A stretch of 64,000 bases of DNA, taken from assembly GCF_000379965.1 (NCBI RefSeq), contig NZ_KB904328.1:647529-711528 (forward strand), read 5' to 3'. Below, piece after piece: positions 27,766 through 34,518 of this stretch. A program made the translations under genes and the position numbers. The DNA is from Hoylesella nanceiensis DSM 19126 = JCM 15639 (GTDB lineage: Bacteria > Bacteroidota > Bacteroidia > Bacteroidales > Bacteroidaceae). Positions within the stretch are counted from its first letter, which is position 1. Each line of letters begins with the position of its first letter. Below the pieces are notes generated by a model, which searched no databases, was not told the origin of the DNA, and saw only the letters and a program-made list of their open reading frames with translations.

Positions 27766-29487
27766 ATGCGCAGAAATTTACTCCTTATAGTGAGCATTCT
27801 TACAGTGCTTCCGTTCATTGGTTTGACCCTATTCTACTCGAAAGGTGAACCAAGAGAGGCTGTTGTTGCTCTGTCGATGATAAACGATGGGAACTGGATT
27901 CTACCCATAAACAATGGTGGAGACATTCCTTATAAACCGCCATTCTTTCACTGGTGCATTGCACTTGCGTCGTTATTGCAAGGCTATGTAAGTGAGTTCA
28001 CGGCACGTTTTCCATCTGCTTTGTCGCTCATTGCAACCACTTTAGGCACCTATTGCTTCTATGCTAAGCGTAAAGATTCTGTTATTTCAATGGTTGCAGC
28101 ACTACTTGTGCTCACAAACTTTGAGTGTCACCGAGCTGGAATGGCATCAAGAGTAGACATGATGCTGGCTTGTTTCATTGTATTGGCACTCTTCTTATTT
28201 TACAGATGGTGGGAAAAAGGAGCCAAAGGGTTGCCATTTGGTGCCATAATAGCAATGACTGGCGGTGTGTTAACCAAAGGTCCTATAGGCTTAATATTGC
28301 CTTGTTTGGTGATGTGGGCATTCTTTTTATTGCGTGGTGCAAGCTTCTTTAAAACCACATTGCGCTTTGCTTTGTATGGAATAATGGCGTGCATCGTTCC
28401 CGCTTTGTGGTATGTTGCGGCCTATAAACAAGGTGGCGACGCCTTTTTAGCATTGGTTATTGAAGAGAATTTCGGTCGAATGATGGGCAAGATGAGCTAC
28501 GACTCGCACATACATCCATTCACTTACAATTTCACTTCGCTGTTATCTGGTTGGCTTCCCTACACTCTTTTAGCTTTAATAGGCTTGTTCTTCGCTCCAT
28601 GGAAAGACGGAATGAGACGATTAAAAGTATGCTTAAAGGGCGCAAAAGGAACTAAAAAGATGGCAAGAATATTAGAAAAAGCGAAAAAAGCCGACCCTGT
28701 TGAGCTATTTTCATGGCTCTCTTTCGGTTTAATATTACTGTTCTTCTGCTTCCCATCGAGCAAACGTAGCACCTATTTGTTGCCCTGTTATCCCTTTATG
28801 GCTTATCTATTGGCACGTTATGTGGCGTGGCTTGCTGGCGAAAGACAACGTCCTTTGCGCATCTTTATATTTATAATGAGCGTTATAGGAATACTTATGA
28901 CCTGCATCTTCATCATTGTTAGAATGGATTTAGTGCCTTCTACCATCTTCACAGGTAAGCATGTAGCAGTGAAAGTGCTGATGTTACGCTCGCTTGTTAC
29001 AAGTGATTTGAATGTGTTAGAGTGGTTCTTGGGTCTACTTCCAATGATATTGGGTATTTGTTTACTGGTTTGGATGGAGATAAAACGCAACTCTTTGTGG
29101 GCGCACGAGCTACTTGTGGCGATGTTCCTACCCGTGTTTGCGTTGTATTTCACCCTCGACGGGGTGGTTCTTCCACGTTTGTTGGCTCCTCAAAGCGACA
29201 AAGAAGTGGGCGAATATATCATGCATCACTATCCCAATCAACAGCTTTACAGCTATATCGAGAGTAGAATGATGCACTTCTTCTGTTTGAATTTCTATGC
29301 AAACAACCGCATTCGACAATTCGATCTCGATCAACCTCAGAGCGGAATACTATTGATTTCGGAGGGAGAAATAAACAAATGGATGAAGAAATATCCAACT
29401 TATCAATTTAAATTGATTGCTAAAACGCAACGAAAGAGAACCGAAACAAAAGATATTATTTTGTTTATTCACTTCGAAAAGAGATAA
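27766..29487 (+). CDS. ArnT-like membrane glycosyltransferase (GT39/GT83 type)
   Basis: A 573-residue polytopic membrane protein of the GT-C fold. It moves a sugar from a polyprenyl-phosphate carrier to an acceptor on the periplasmic side. The N-terminal periplasmic loop has the catalytic pattern KGEPREAVVALSMINDGNWILP and YKPPFFHWCIAL, matching the ER..E and KPPL.YW signature of ArnT/PMT-like enzymes. About 11-12 hydrophobic helices follow, with a soluble C-terminal tail. Lipid A modification is one possibility, protein glycosylation another; the sequence does not decide. It stands alone between array F and a terminator at 29493-29522. Confidence 0.85.
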   Translation: MRRNLLLIVSILTVLPFIGLTLFYSKGEPREAVVALSMINDGNWILPINNGGDIPYKPPFFHWCIALASLLQGYVSEFTARFPSALSLIATTLGTYCFYAKRKDSVISMVAALLVLTNFECHRAGMASRVDMMLACFIVLALFLFYRWWEKGAKGLPFGAIIAMTGGVLTKGPIGLILPCLVMWAFFLLRGASFFKTTLRFALYGIMACIVPALWYVAAYKQGGDAFLALVIEENFGRMMGKMSYDSHIHPFTYNFTSLLSGWLPYTLLALIGLFFAPWKDGMRRLKVCLKGAKGTKKMARILEKAKKADPVELFSWLSFGLILLFFCFPSSKRSTYLLPCYPFMAYLLARYVAWLAGERQRPLRIFIFIMSVIGILMTCIFIIVRMDLVPSTIFTGKHVAVKVLMLRSLVTSDLNVLEWFLGLLPMILGICLLVWMEIKRNSLWAHELLVAMFLPVFALYFTLDGVVLPRLLAPQSDKEVGEYIMHHYPNQQLYSYIESRMMHFFCLNFYANNRIRQFDLDQPQSGILLISEGEINKWMKKYPTYQFKLIAKTQRKRTETKDIILFIHFEKR

Positions 29488-29492
29488 TATAC

Positions 29493-29522
29493 AAGAGCAA
29501 CATCACAGGTGTTGCTCTTTTT
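29493..29522 (+). terminator. Terminator of the glycosyltransferase gene
   Basis: AAGAGCAACA (29493-29502), 7-nt loop, TGTTGCTCTT (29510-29519) and further T residues. A perfect 10-bp stem just 5 nt after the stop codon. Confidence 0.9.
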
Positions 29523-29562
29523 GTTGTATAACCTTCTATTTTAATGAGATAGATGCTATCTT

Positions 29563-29650
29563 GCAATAGCATTGCTTTTGGGTGGTAAAAGGATTGCTTT
29601 TACCTTGTAATTACATTGATATTACCTTGCAATAGCAATGCTTTTGTGAA
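29563..29650. repeat. 22-bp phased repeat array G (4 units)
   Basis: Units start at 29563, 29585, 29607 and 29629. Cores: AATAGCATTGCTTTT, AAAAGGATTGCTTTT, AATTACATTGATATT, AATAGCAATGCTTTT. Located between the convergent glycosyltransferase and crcB genes. Confidence 0.88.
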
Positions 29651-29757
29651 CGAATGTCGTGAAAGGTGTTTTTAAAGCGCATAGCGCATTGTTTGCAAGT
29701 GCGTTGAGTTGCTATTGCTTGAGTGTACGTTCTGGCGTCTCAACGCAAATAAATAGC

Positions 29758-30144
29758 TTATTTAATCCATTGACCTAAGGTGGCACCTAAGGCAATAGCA
29801 AGGAAGCCAAGTACCACACTTGCGGTGATGTAGAGGGCTAATTGGGTGAAATGTTGCAGTTGATAGAGGTTGAACGACTCGTTACTGAAGGTGCTAAAGG
29901 TGGTGAATCCGCCACAAAAACCAATGGTTAAGAACTGCTTTAGCGCAACACTTGCATTCTCTTTGTTATCGAACAAGGTATAAACAAAGCCGATGATGAG
30001 GCAGCCAAGCACGTTAACAACGAGGGTAGAGAGGGGAAATGAGGTGGTAGAACTTTCGCTAATGAGTTTTGAAAGCATGAAACGTGCCACCGAACCGAGT
30101 GCTCCTCCGAGTGCAATAATTAGTGTTGTTTTGAGTAACATCAT
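29758..30144 (-). CDS. crcB: Fluoride exporter CrcB/Fluc
   Basis: A 128-residue four-helix membrane protein that exports fluoride as a dual-topology dimer. Visible signature segments: GGALGSVARFMLSK near the N-terminus, STLVVNVLGCLIIGF in helix 2, and GFCGGFTTFSTFSNE in helix 3, which includes the Phe-box region. I use the ATG at 30144 (MMLLKTTLII); the next codon at 30141 is equally possible. A longer reading from 30177 would run through a terminator hairpin. It follows the thioredoxin-fold lipoprotein gene by 52 nt. No fluoride riboswitch consensus is visible upstream. Confidence 0.92.
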   Translation of the reverse strand: MMLLKTTLIIALGGALGSVARFMLSKLISESSTTSFPLSTLVVNVLGCLIIGFVYTLFDNKENASVALKQFLTIGFCGGFTTFSTFSNESFNLYQLQHFTQLALYITASVVLGFLAIALGATLGQWIK

Positions 30145-30150
30145 TCTTTT

Positions 30151-30186
30151 AAAAAGGGTGTTAACTGCTTGTTGCAATCAACACCC
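30151..30186 (-). terminator. Terminator-like hairpin directly before crcB
   Basis: On the minus strand GGGTGTT (complement of 30180-30186) pairs with AACACCC (complement of 30156-30162), then TTTTT. The T-run ends about 6 nt before the crcB start, leaving no room for a promoter in between. Confidence 0.6.
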
Positions 30187-30196
30187 GATATGTTTG

Positions 30197-31372
30197 TTAT
30201 AATAAAGATGCTATTTCGGCATCTAAATCCTTAATTTGTATGTCTCGTTTATACACTACATTGTCTTTACCAATTAAGAAGAATGTAGGTATTTGTTGTA
30301 CATTGTATCTCACAAGGCTTTGACCTTTGGTGCTTTCTGTTTCTCTAACACAAACCCAAGGCAATGCTGCTGTCTGTGTTTTCCAGAAGTGTTCGTCGCC
30401 ATCTATCGCCACTTGATAGATCTCTAAGCCTCTATCATGATACTTATTGTATAGATCTCGAAGCATCATAATACGCTTAGTGCTTTCTTTACTCGCAAAC
30501 ATGTGGAAGTCTAAGAGCACTACTTTGCCCGTAAGATCGCTCAAATTGCGAACCACTCCCTTATTGTCTACGAGTGAAATGTCGACACTATTGGTCACTT
30601 TTACTTTGCTTGGGTCGATTGTAAGCTGTTGTTGTGACTTCATAATACGAATGTTTTTCATTCCTTCGATAGCGATATTATGAAGGTTTAAGCCTCTTTC
30701 TGAGTTGGGATGGTAGGCGTCCCAGCTGGTAGCAACAGCGGCAAACGCTTTCACATCCTCTTCATTTGAGCGAGGATTAAATATTAATGTAGAGATATTG
30801 CCAACGTTAATGGTTTGGAAAAGCGCAAAATAAGCGTATGCTTTCATAGGCTCTTTGAAGATGTAATTCATCTTAATGCCATCTTTGTAAGCATAGATTA
30901 CCTTTGAAATGCTATCTTCAACGGCTTTAACTCCAAGCGAAGGACTATTCACAATGGCGTTAATTCTGTTTTGAAGTCTAATTTGTTGCAAGGCAAGGTC
31001 TTGTATCTTACTACAGTTTTCCGATCCTTTCACCTCATATTTCACTGCCATATCAGGATAAGAAGCCTTGATATCAACAGTTTCAGTAGAGTCTATTGAT
31101 ACGTTAATGATTTGATTTGCAATTCTAAGTCGATAGAACTCAGGAGCGGTAGGCGCCTTTTGTGCAAAGCTAAAGCTACCTTCTTCCGATAGTTTTAACG
31201 AGTCGATAACTTTAATTCCATCGAGACTTATGTTCTCAAAGTAAAGCATTGAGTCTTTAGCTTCTTTGATTTCGCCTTGAACATGGAATTTCTTTTCGCC
31301 ACAAGATGCTATTGCCAATAGAGCAAAGGCAAATGAAATGGCACGTACAATTTGTGTAACTGGTCTTTTCAT
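30197..31372 (-). CDS. TlpA-like thioredoxin-fold lipoprotein lacking CxxC (DUF4369 N-terminus)
   Basis: A 391-residue exported lipoprotein; signal peptide and lipobox LLAIASC. Residues ~28-130 resemble DUF4369 (FHVQGEIKEAKDSMLYFENI). The C-terminal third is a TlpA/AhpC-type thioredoxin fold: GKVVLLDFHMFASKEST, LPWVCVRE, and the cis-Pro loop VQQIPTFFLIGKDN. The usual WCxPC active site is replaced by FASKES (residues ~292-297), so no redox-active Cys pair remains. This points to a binding or chaperone role, or a decayed enzyme. A good promoter (31395-31425) serves it, and crcB is just downstream. Confidence 0.85.
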   Translation of the reverse strand: MKRPVTQIVRAISFAFALLAIASCGEKKFHVQGEIKEAKDSMLYFENISLDGIKVIDSLKLSEEGSFSFAQKAPTAPEFYRLRIANQIINVSIDSTETVDIKASYPDMAVKYEVKGSENCSKIQDLALQQIRLQNRINAIVNSPSLGVKAVEDSISKVIYAYKDGIKMNYIFKEPMKAYAYFALFQTINVGNISTLIFNPRSNEEDVKAFAAVATSWDAYHPNSERGLNLHNIAIEGMKNIRIMKSQQQLTIDPSKVKVTNSVDISLVDNKGVVRNLSDLTGKVVLLDFHMFASKESTKRIMMLRDLYNKYHDRGLEIYQVAIDGDEHFWKTQTAALPWVCVRETESTKGQSLVRYNVQQIPTFFLIGKDNVVYKRDIQIKDLDAEIASLL

Positions 31373-31394
31373 AGAGGTTTTTCTGATTTAAATA

Positions 31395-31425
31395 CAAAAG
31401 TAGTGGAAAAGCAATAAACAACAAA
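31395..31425 (-). promoter_or_regulatory. Promoter of the thioredoxin-fold lipoprotein gene
   Basis: On the minus strand: TTTG (31422-31425), 19-nt gap, TACTTTTG (31395-31402). This is close to the consensus. The leader would be under 20 nt. Confidence 0.65.
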
Positions 31426-31516
31426 ATAAAAGACTATGTTTTTGCTTTTTAGTCCCTTTTCGTGCTTCGTTGGGGTGCGTTCTCGCTCTTCTTAGAGGCT
31501 AAAAGGGTTGTGTGGA

Positions 31517-31736
31517 GTTGCATTTTCAATGCTTTTTGTTCCTTTTATCGACTCTTTTTGAATGTAATTCGATGCTATTTGTAATGCAATTTCTTATTAT
31601 TTGTCACCCTATTTCTTGCAGTTTAAAGCTTCAACTCATACTGTTTGGCTTTCAACTTGTAGCCATTTGTGGCAAATTGGTTAGCTATTGAGATTCAAAT
31701 TGTTGAAACTTTGCTCGCAAATAGATAGCACTTGTT
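31517..31736. repeat. Decayed 22-bp array H (about 10 units)
   Basis: Written in 22-bp lines from 31517, the sequence keeps a register: TTGCATTTTCAATGCTTTT, then repeated lines with ...GATGCTATTTG, ...TTATTATTTG, ...TAGCCATTTG, ...TAGCTATTGAG, ...TAGCACTTG. Units are far from the AAAAGCATTGCTTTT core but the spacing persists. This is a visual call and could be overfitted. Confidence 0.4.
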
Positions 31737-31950
31737 GAAAAAGAGCATTTTTATCGAAAAAACTTATATTCGAAGAATATTATACTTTAAGTGTTGAATT
31801 TATATAACAGTTATGTTTCTGTTACGAAAAATGGCGTTTTCAAGAAGAATAAAAACACATATTAACGTTATAATAAAAGAATTTAAGTACAAATAAATTT
31901 TATATATTGTTTCCTCGTAAAAATGTTTTAAATAAAAAAGTAATTTATTC

Positions 31951-31980
31951 TTGCATTGTAAAAACAATGTAGTATATTTG
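31951..31980 (+). promoter_or_regulatory. Promoter of the sugar acetyltransferase gene
   Basis: TTG at 31951-31953, 19-nt gap, TATATTTG at 31973-31980. Predicted start near 31986; a GAGAGG ribosome-binding-like stretch precedes the ATG at 32018. Confidence 0.6.
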
Positions 31981-32017
31981 CGGTTGAATAAAGTTTTATA
32001 TTGAAAGAGAGGTACGT

Positions 32018-32575
32018 ATGAAAGAGATGAACAAGATGCGAGCTTCTTTACTCTATGACTTTAGTAAAGAAGAGATCGTAGAAAGCTTTAAACATGCAAA
32101 GGAATTATGCGTACAGTTACAAAATCTGACAGTGTATAGTAATGATTATCGAAAGGTGATTAGTCAGTTAATACCTGGTATTCCTAATTCTTCAGTAGTT
32201 ACACCTCCATTTAATTGTGACCATGGTCATGGTATAGTGTTAGGCGAAAACGTGTTTATTAATTGTAATTGTGTGTTTCTTGATGGTGGAGAAATACGAA
32301 TAGGGAAGAACACTTTGATAGGTCCTGCCTGCCAGTTGTACACCAATCAACACCCAACAGATTATTTAGAGCGACGTAAACCGCAAGAAGTTTGCTTGCC
32401 AATAACTATTGGAGAAGACACATGGATTGGTGGTTCAGTGGTAATTTTACCTGGTGTAACCATCGGAGACAGATGTATTATTGCTGCTGGCAGCTTGGTA
32501 ATGCATGACATTCCTAATGATTGTGTGGTGGCTGGAAGCCCTGCTGTGATTAAGAGAAAGCTCAATAAGGAGTAA
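32018..32575 (+). CDS. Sugar O-acetyltransferase, maltose/galactoside type (left-handed beta-helix)
   Basis: A 185-residue hexapeptide-repeat acetyltransferase using acetyl-CoA. An N-terminal helical part (residues ~1-55) is followed by beta-helix repeats (IVLGENVFINCNCVFLDGG, IRIGKNTLIGPACQLYTNQHPTD, ITIGEDTWIGGSVVILPGVTIGDRCIIAAGSLV). The catalytic His lies in YTNQHPTD. The C-terminus AGSPAVIKRKL is typical. Length and order match maltose O-acetyltransferase relatives. The true acceptor is not known. Single-gene unit with promoter and terminator. Confidence 0.9.
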   Translation: MKEMNKMRASLLYDFSKEEIVESFKHAKELCVQLQNLTVYSNDYRKVISQLIPGIPNSSVVTPPFNCDHGHGIVLGENVFINCNCVFLDGGEIRIGKNTLIGPACQLYTNQHPTDYLERRKPQEVCLPITIGEDTWIGGSVVILPGVTIGDRCIIAAGSLVMHDIPNDCVVAGSPAVIKRKLNKE

Positions 32576-32582
32576 ACATAGT

Positions 32583-32618
32583 AAGCGTTGACAATTGCAT
32601 TTGTCGACGCTTTTTTTT
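32583..32618 (+). terminator. Terminator of the sugar acetyltransferase gene
   Basis: AAGCGTTGACAA (32583-32594) pairs with TTGTCGACGCTT (32601-32612) with one G-U pair, then six more T. Confidence 0.88.
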
Positions 32619-32704
32619 ATTTGTTTGTGAAGTGTATCTCTAACCAAAAGATGTTGCAAGGCAATAGCTAAACCATTGAGAAAGAGGGGCTTGTTTATTG
32701 CAAA

Positions 32705-32792
32705 ATAAAAGCTATCCTTTTGGTTGGTAAAAGCATTGTTATTATACAACAAAAGCATTACAATTAGAGTGTAAAAGTAATGCTTTTATCAT
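32705..32792. repeat. 22-bp phased repeat array I (4 units)
   Basis: Units start at 32705, 32727, 32749 and 32771. Cores: AAAAGCTATCCTTTT, AAAAGCATTGTTATT, AAAAGCATTACAATT, AAAAGTAATGCTTTT. It ends 9 bp from the ispF stop codon, between two convergent genes. Confidence 0.83.
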
Positions 32793-32801
32793 TAAAGTGT
32801 T

Positions 32802-33275
32802 TTATTTCTCGATGAGAACAGTTGCGTAAGCAGCCATTCCTTCTTGTCTTCCTACAAAGCCCATACGTTCACTTGTGGTGGCTTTTATGCTGAAACAATC
32901 TGGGTCTATGCCTGCTATTTCTGCCATACATTGTTGCATTGCGGGTATATGGGGATTGATTTTGGGTTGTTCGGCGCATATTGTTGCATCGACATTCACA
33001 AGGTGATAGCCCTTTGTTGCGATGAGTTCGATGGTTTGTTTCAAGATAATCTTACTGTCCATGTCGAGCGTTTCATTCGCAGTATCAGGGAAATGAAAGC
33101 CTATGTCACGCATGTTTGCAGCTCCAAGTATGGCATCACAGATGGCATGTATTAAGACATCGGCATCGCTATGACCAAGAAGTCCGAGAGAATAGTCGAT
33201 CTTTATTCCGCCAAGCCATAAGCTTCTACCTTCTACAAGCTTATGGACATCATATCCAAATCCAACTCTTATCAT
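32802..33275 (-). CDS. ispF: 2-C-methyl-D-erythritol 2,4-cyclodiphosphate synthase
   Basis: Fifth enzyme of the MEP isoprenoid pathway; cyclises CDP-ME 2-phosphate. The 157-residue protein shows RVGFGYDVHKL (metal-binding Asp and His), LGHSDADVLIHAICDAILGAA, and the late ATTSERMGFVGRQEG segment. Full length. It starts 5 nt after porV ends, so it is the last gene of the FAH-porU-porV-ispF operon, a mix of secretion and housekeeping functions. Confidence 0.97.
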   Translation of the reverse strand: MIRVGFGYDVHKLVEGRSLWLGGIKIDYSLGLLGHSDADVLIHAICDAILGAANMRDIGFHFPDTANETLDMDSKIILKQTIELIATKGYHLVNVDATICAEQPKINPHIPAMQQCMAEIAGIDPDCFSIKATTSERMGFVGRQEGMAAYATVLIEK

Positions 33276-33280
33276 GGCAA

Positions 33281-34462
33281 TTATCGTTTAAATAGGTCTG
33301 AAAGTCCGTCCATATCAAATGTTAAGGTAAATCTTAACGTTTGGTCTAACGGGTTAGTTGCAGCTGTAGAGATGACATATCCAGCGTCAAGAGAGAACAC
33401 ATTCATTTTGAAACCCGCACCCACTGTGAAATATTTGCGGTTTCCTTTGTTTTCACTTTCGTGGTGATAGCCCGCACGTAGTGTGAATTTATCATTGTAA
33501 ACATATTCAGCTCCGAGGCTCCATTGTATCTCTTGCAACTCTTCTTTAAAGCCATTGGGGGCATCTCCGAAGCTTTTAAAGATACCACTGATGCTCGAAA
33601 CGTCGTAATATTCTTTCTGAACACGAGCGTCAAAGTCTGTTGGTGACTCGCCATCTCTTATCTTTGGATAAGTAGGAACAAGCAACTTGTTAGCATCTGC
33701 GGCAAAAGTTATGCGGTTATATTCATCGATTGGCACCATAAGAGAAGCACCTAAACGAAGGTTTGTGGGTATAAAATAGCTGTTATTGTCGCCTCCAAAT
33801 GAGATCTTTGAACCGATATTAGAGATGTTTAAACCAAGTCCTAACTGGCATTCACGTTGTCCTATGTTGACATAATCTTGATAGTAAGCACCCAAGTCGG
33901 CTGCAAATGCAGAGCCAGGAGTGACATCATCGGTGTAATCTGCTTTCAAATCAGAATAGATAAAGCGTACAGCTGTACCGATAGAGAACTTCTCTGACAA
34001 CATTAAAGAATAGCCAGCGTCGAACGACATCTCATAAGGATTCACCGTAATACCGCCTCCTTGTCCTGTAGAGTTATAGTTTGTTTGAACCTCTCCCAAT
34101 GAGAAATAACGCAAAGAGGTCGACACTGCAGAGTGTTCTCCAATGCGATAATAACCTACAAGATATGCTAAGTTCATGTCACTAACAAGCTTTCGCAACC
34201 AAGGAGTGTAGTTTAGCGACACACCTGCACGACTAATGGTGAACGGATACTTAGCAACATTCCAGTATTGTGATGCAACATCGGGATCGGTTGCAGCACC
34301 AACGTCTCCCATACCGCCTGCTCTTGCATCAGGAGCAACGCTTTGTGAGGTTACAGAAGTAGTGACTGGGTTAAATATATTGTTCTTATCTATTTGTGCA
34401 AAGCTATGGAGTGAACAGCTTAAAAGGGCGCAAGTAGCGAAAAACAGTTTAATTCTACTCAT
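33281..34462 (-). CDS. porV: Type IX secretion outer-membrane protein PorV
   Basis: A 393-residue FadL-like outer-membrane barrel that shuttles T9SS cargo from the translocon to the PorU sortase. Signal peptide ends near SFAQ. Features include ARAGGMGDVGAATDPDVASQYWNVAKYPF near the N-terminus and strands ending in QTLRFTLTFDMDGLSDLFKR. It directly follows porU (56-nt gap), the same order as in Porphyromonas gingivalis. The gene pair makes the assignment strong. Confidence 0.93.
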   Translation of the reverse strand: MSRIKLFFATCALLSCSLHSFAQIDKNNIFNPVTTSVTSQSVAPDARAGGMGDVGAATDPDVASQYWNVAKYPFTISRAGVSLNYTPWLRKLVSDMNLAYLVGYYRIGEHSAVSTSLRYFSLGEVQTNYNSTGQGGGITVNPYEMSFDAGYSLMLSEKFSIGTAVRFIYSDLKADYTDDVTPGSAFAADLGAYYQDYVNIGQRECQLGLGLNISNIGSKISFGGDNNSYFIPTNLRLGASLMVPIDEYNRITFAADANKLLVPTYPKIRDGESPTDFDARVQKEYYDVSSISGIFKSFGDAPNGFKEELQEIQWSLGAEYVYNDKFTLRAGYHHESENKGNRKYFTVGAGFKMNVFSLDAGYVISTAATNPLDQTLRFTLTFDMDGLSDLFKR

Positions 34463-34518
34463 AGTATTATCAATGTTTTAGAGATGTATTTTAAGCAATA
34501 AACGCATAAAGTACATTT

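Larger units (their letters stand above)
31373..32017. other. 645-bp divergent intergenic region
   Basis: Holds the minus-strand promoter (31395-31425), a C/T-rich tract (about 31435-31560), a decayed 22-bp array (31517-31736), an AT-rich stretch and the acetyltransferase promoter (31951-31980). No gene seen. Confidence 0.55.

Noticed and set aside
30145-30196. Fluoride riboswitch upstream of crcB
   Set aside because: The gap is only 52 nt and is filled by a terminator-like hairpin; the conserved riboswitch segments are not present.
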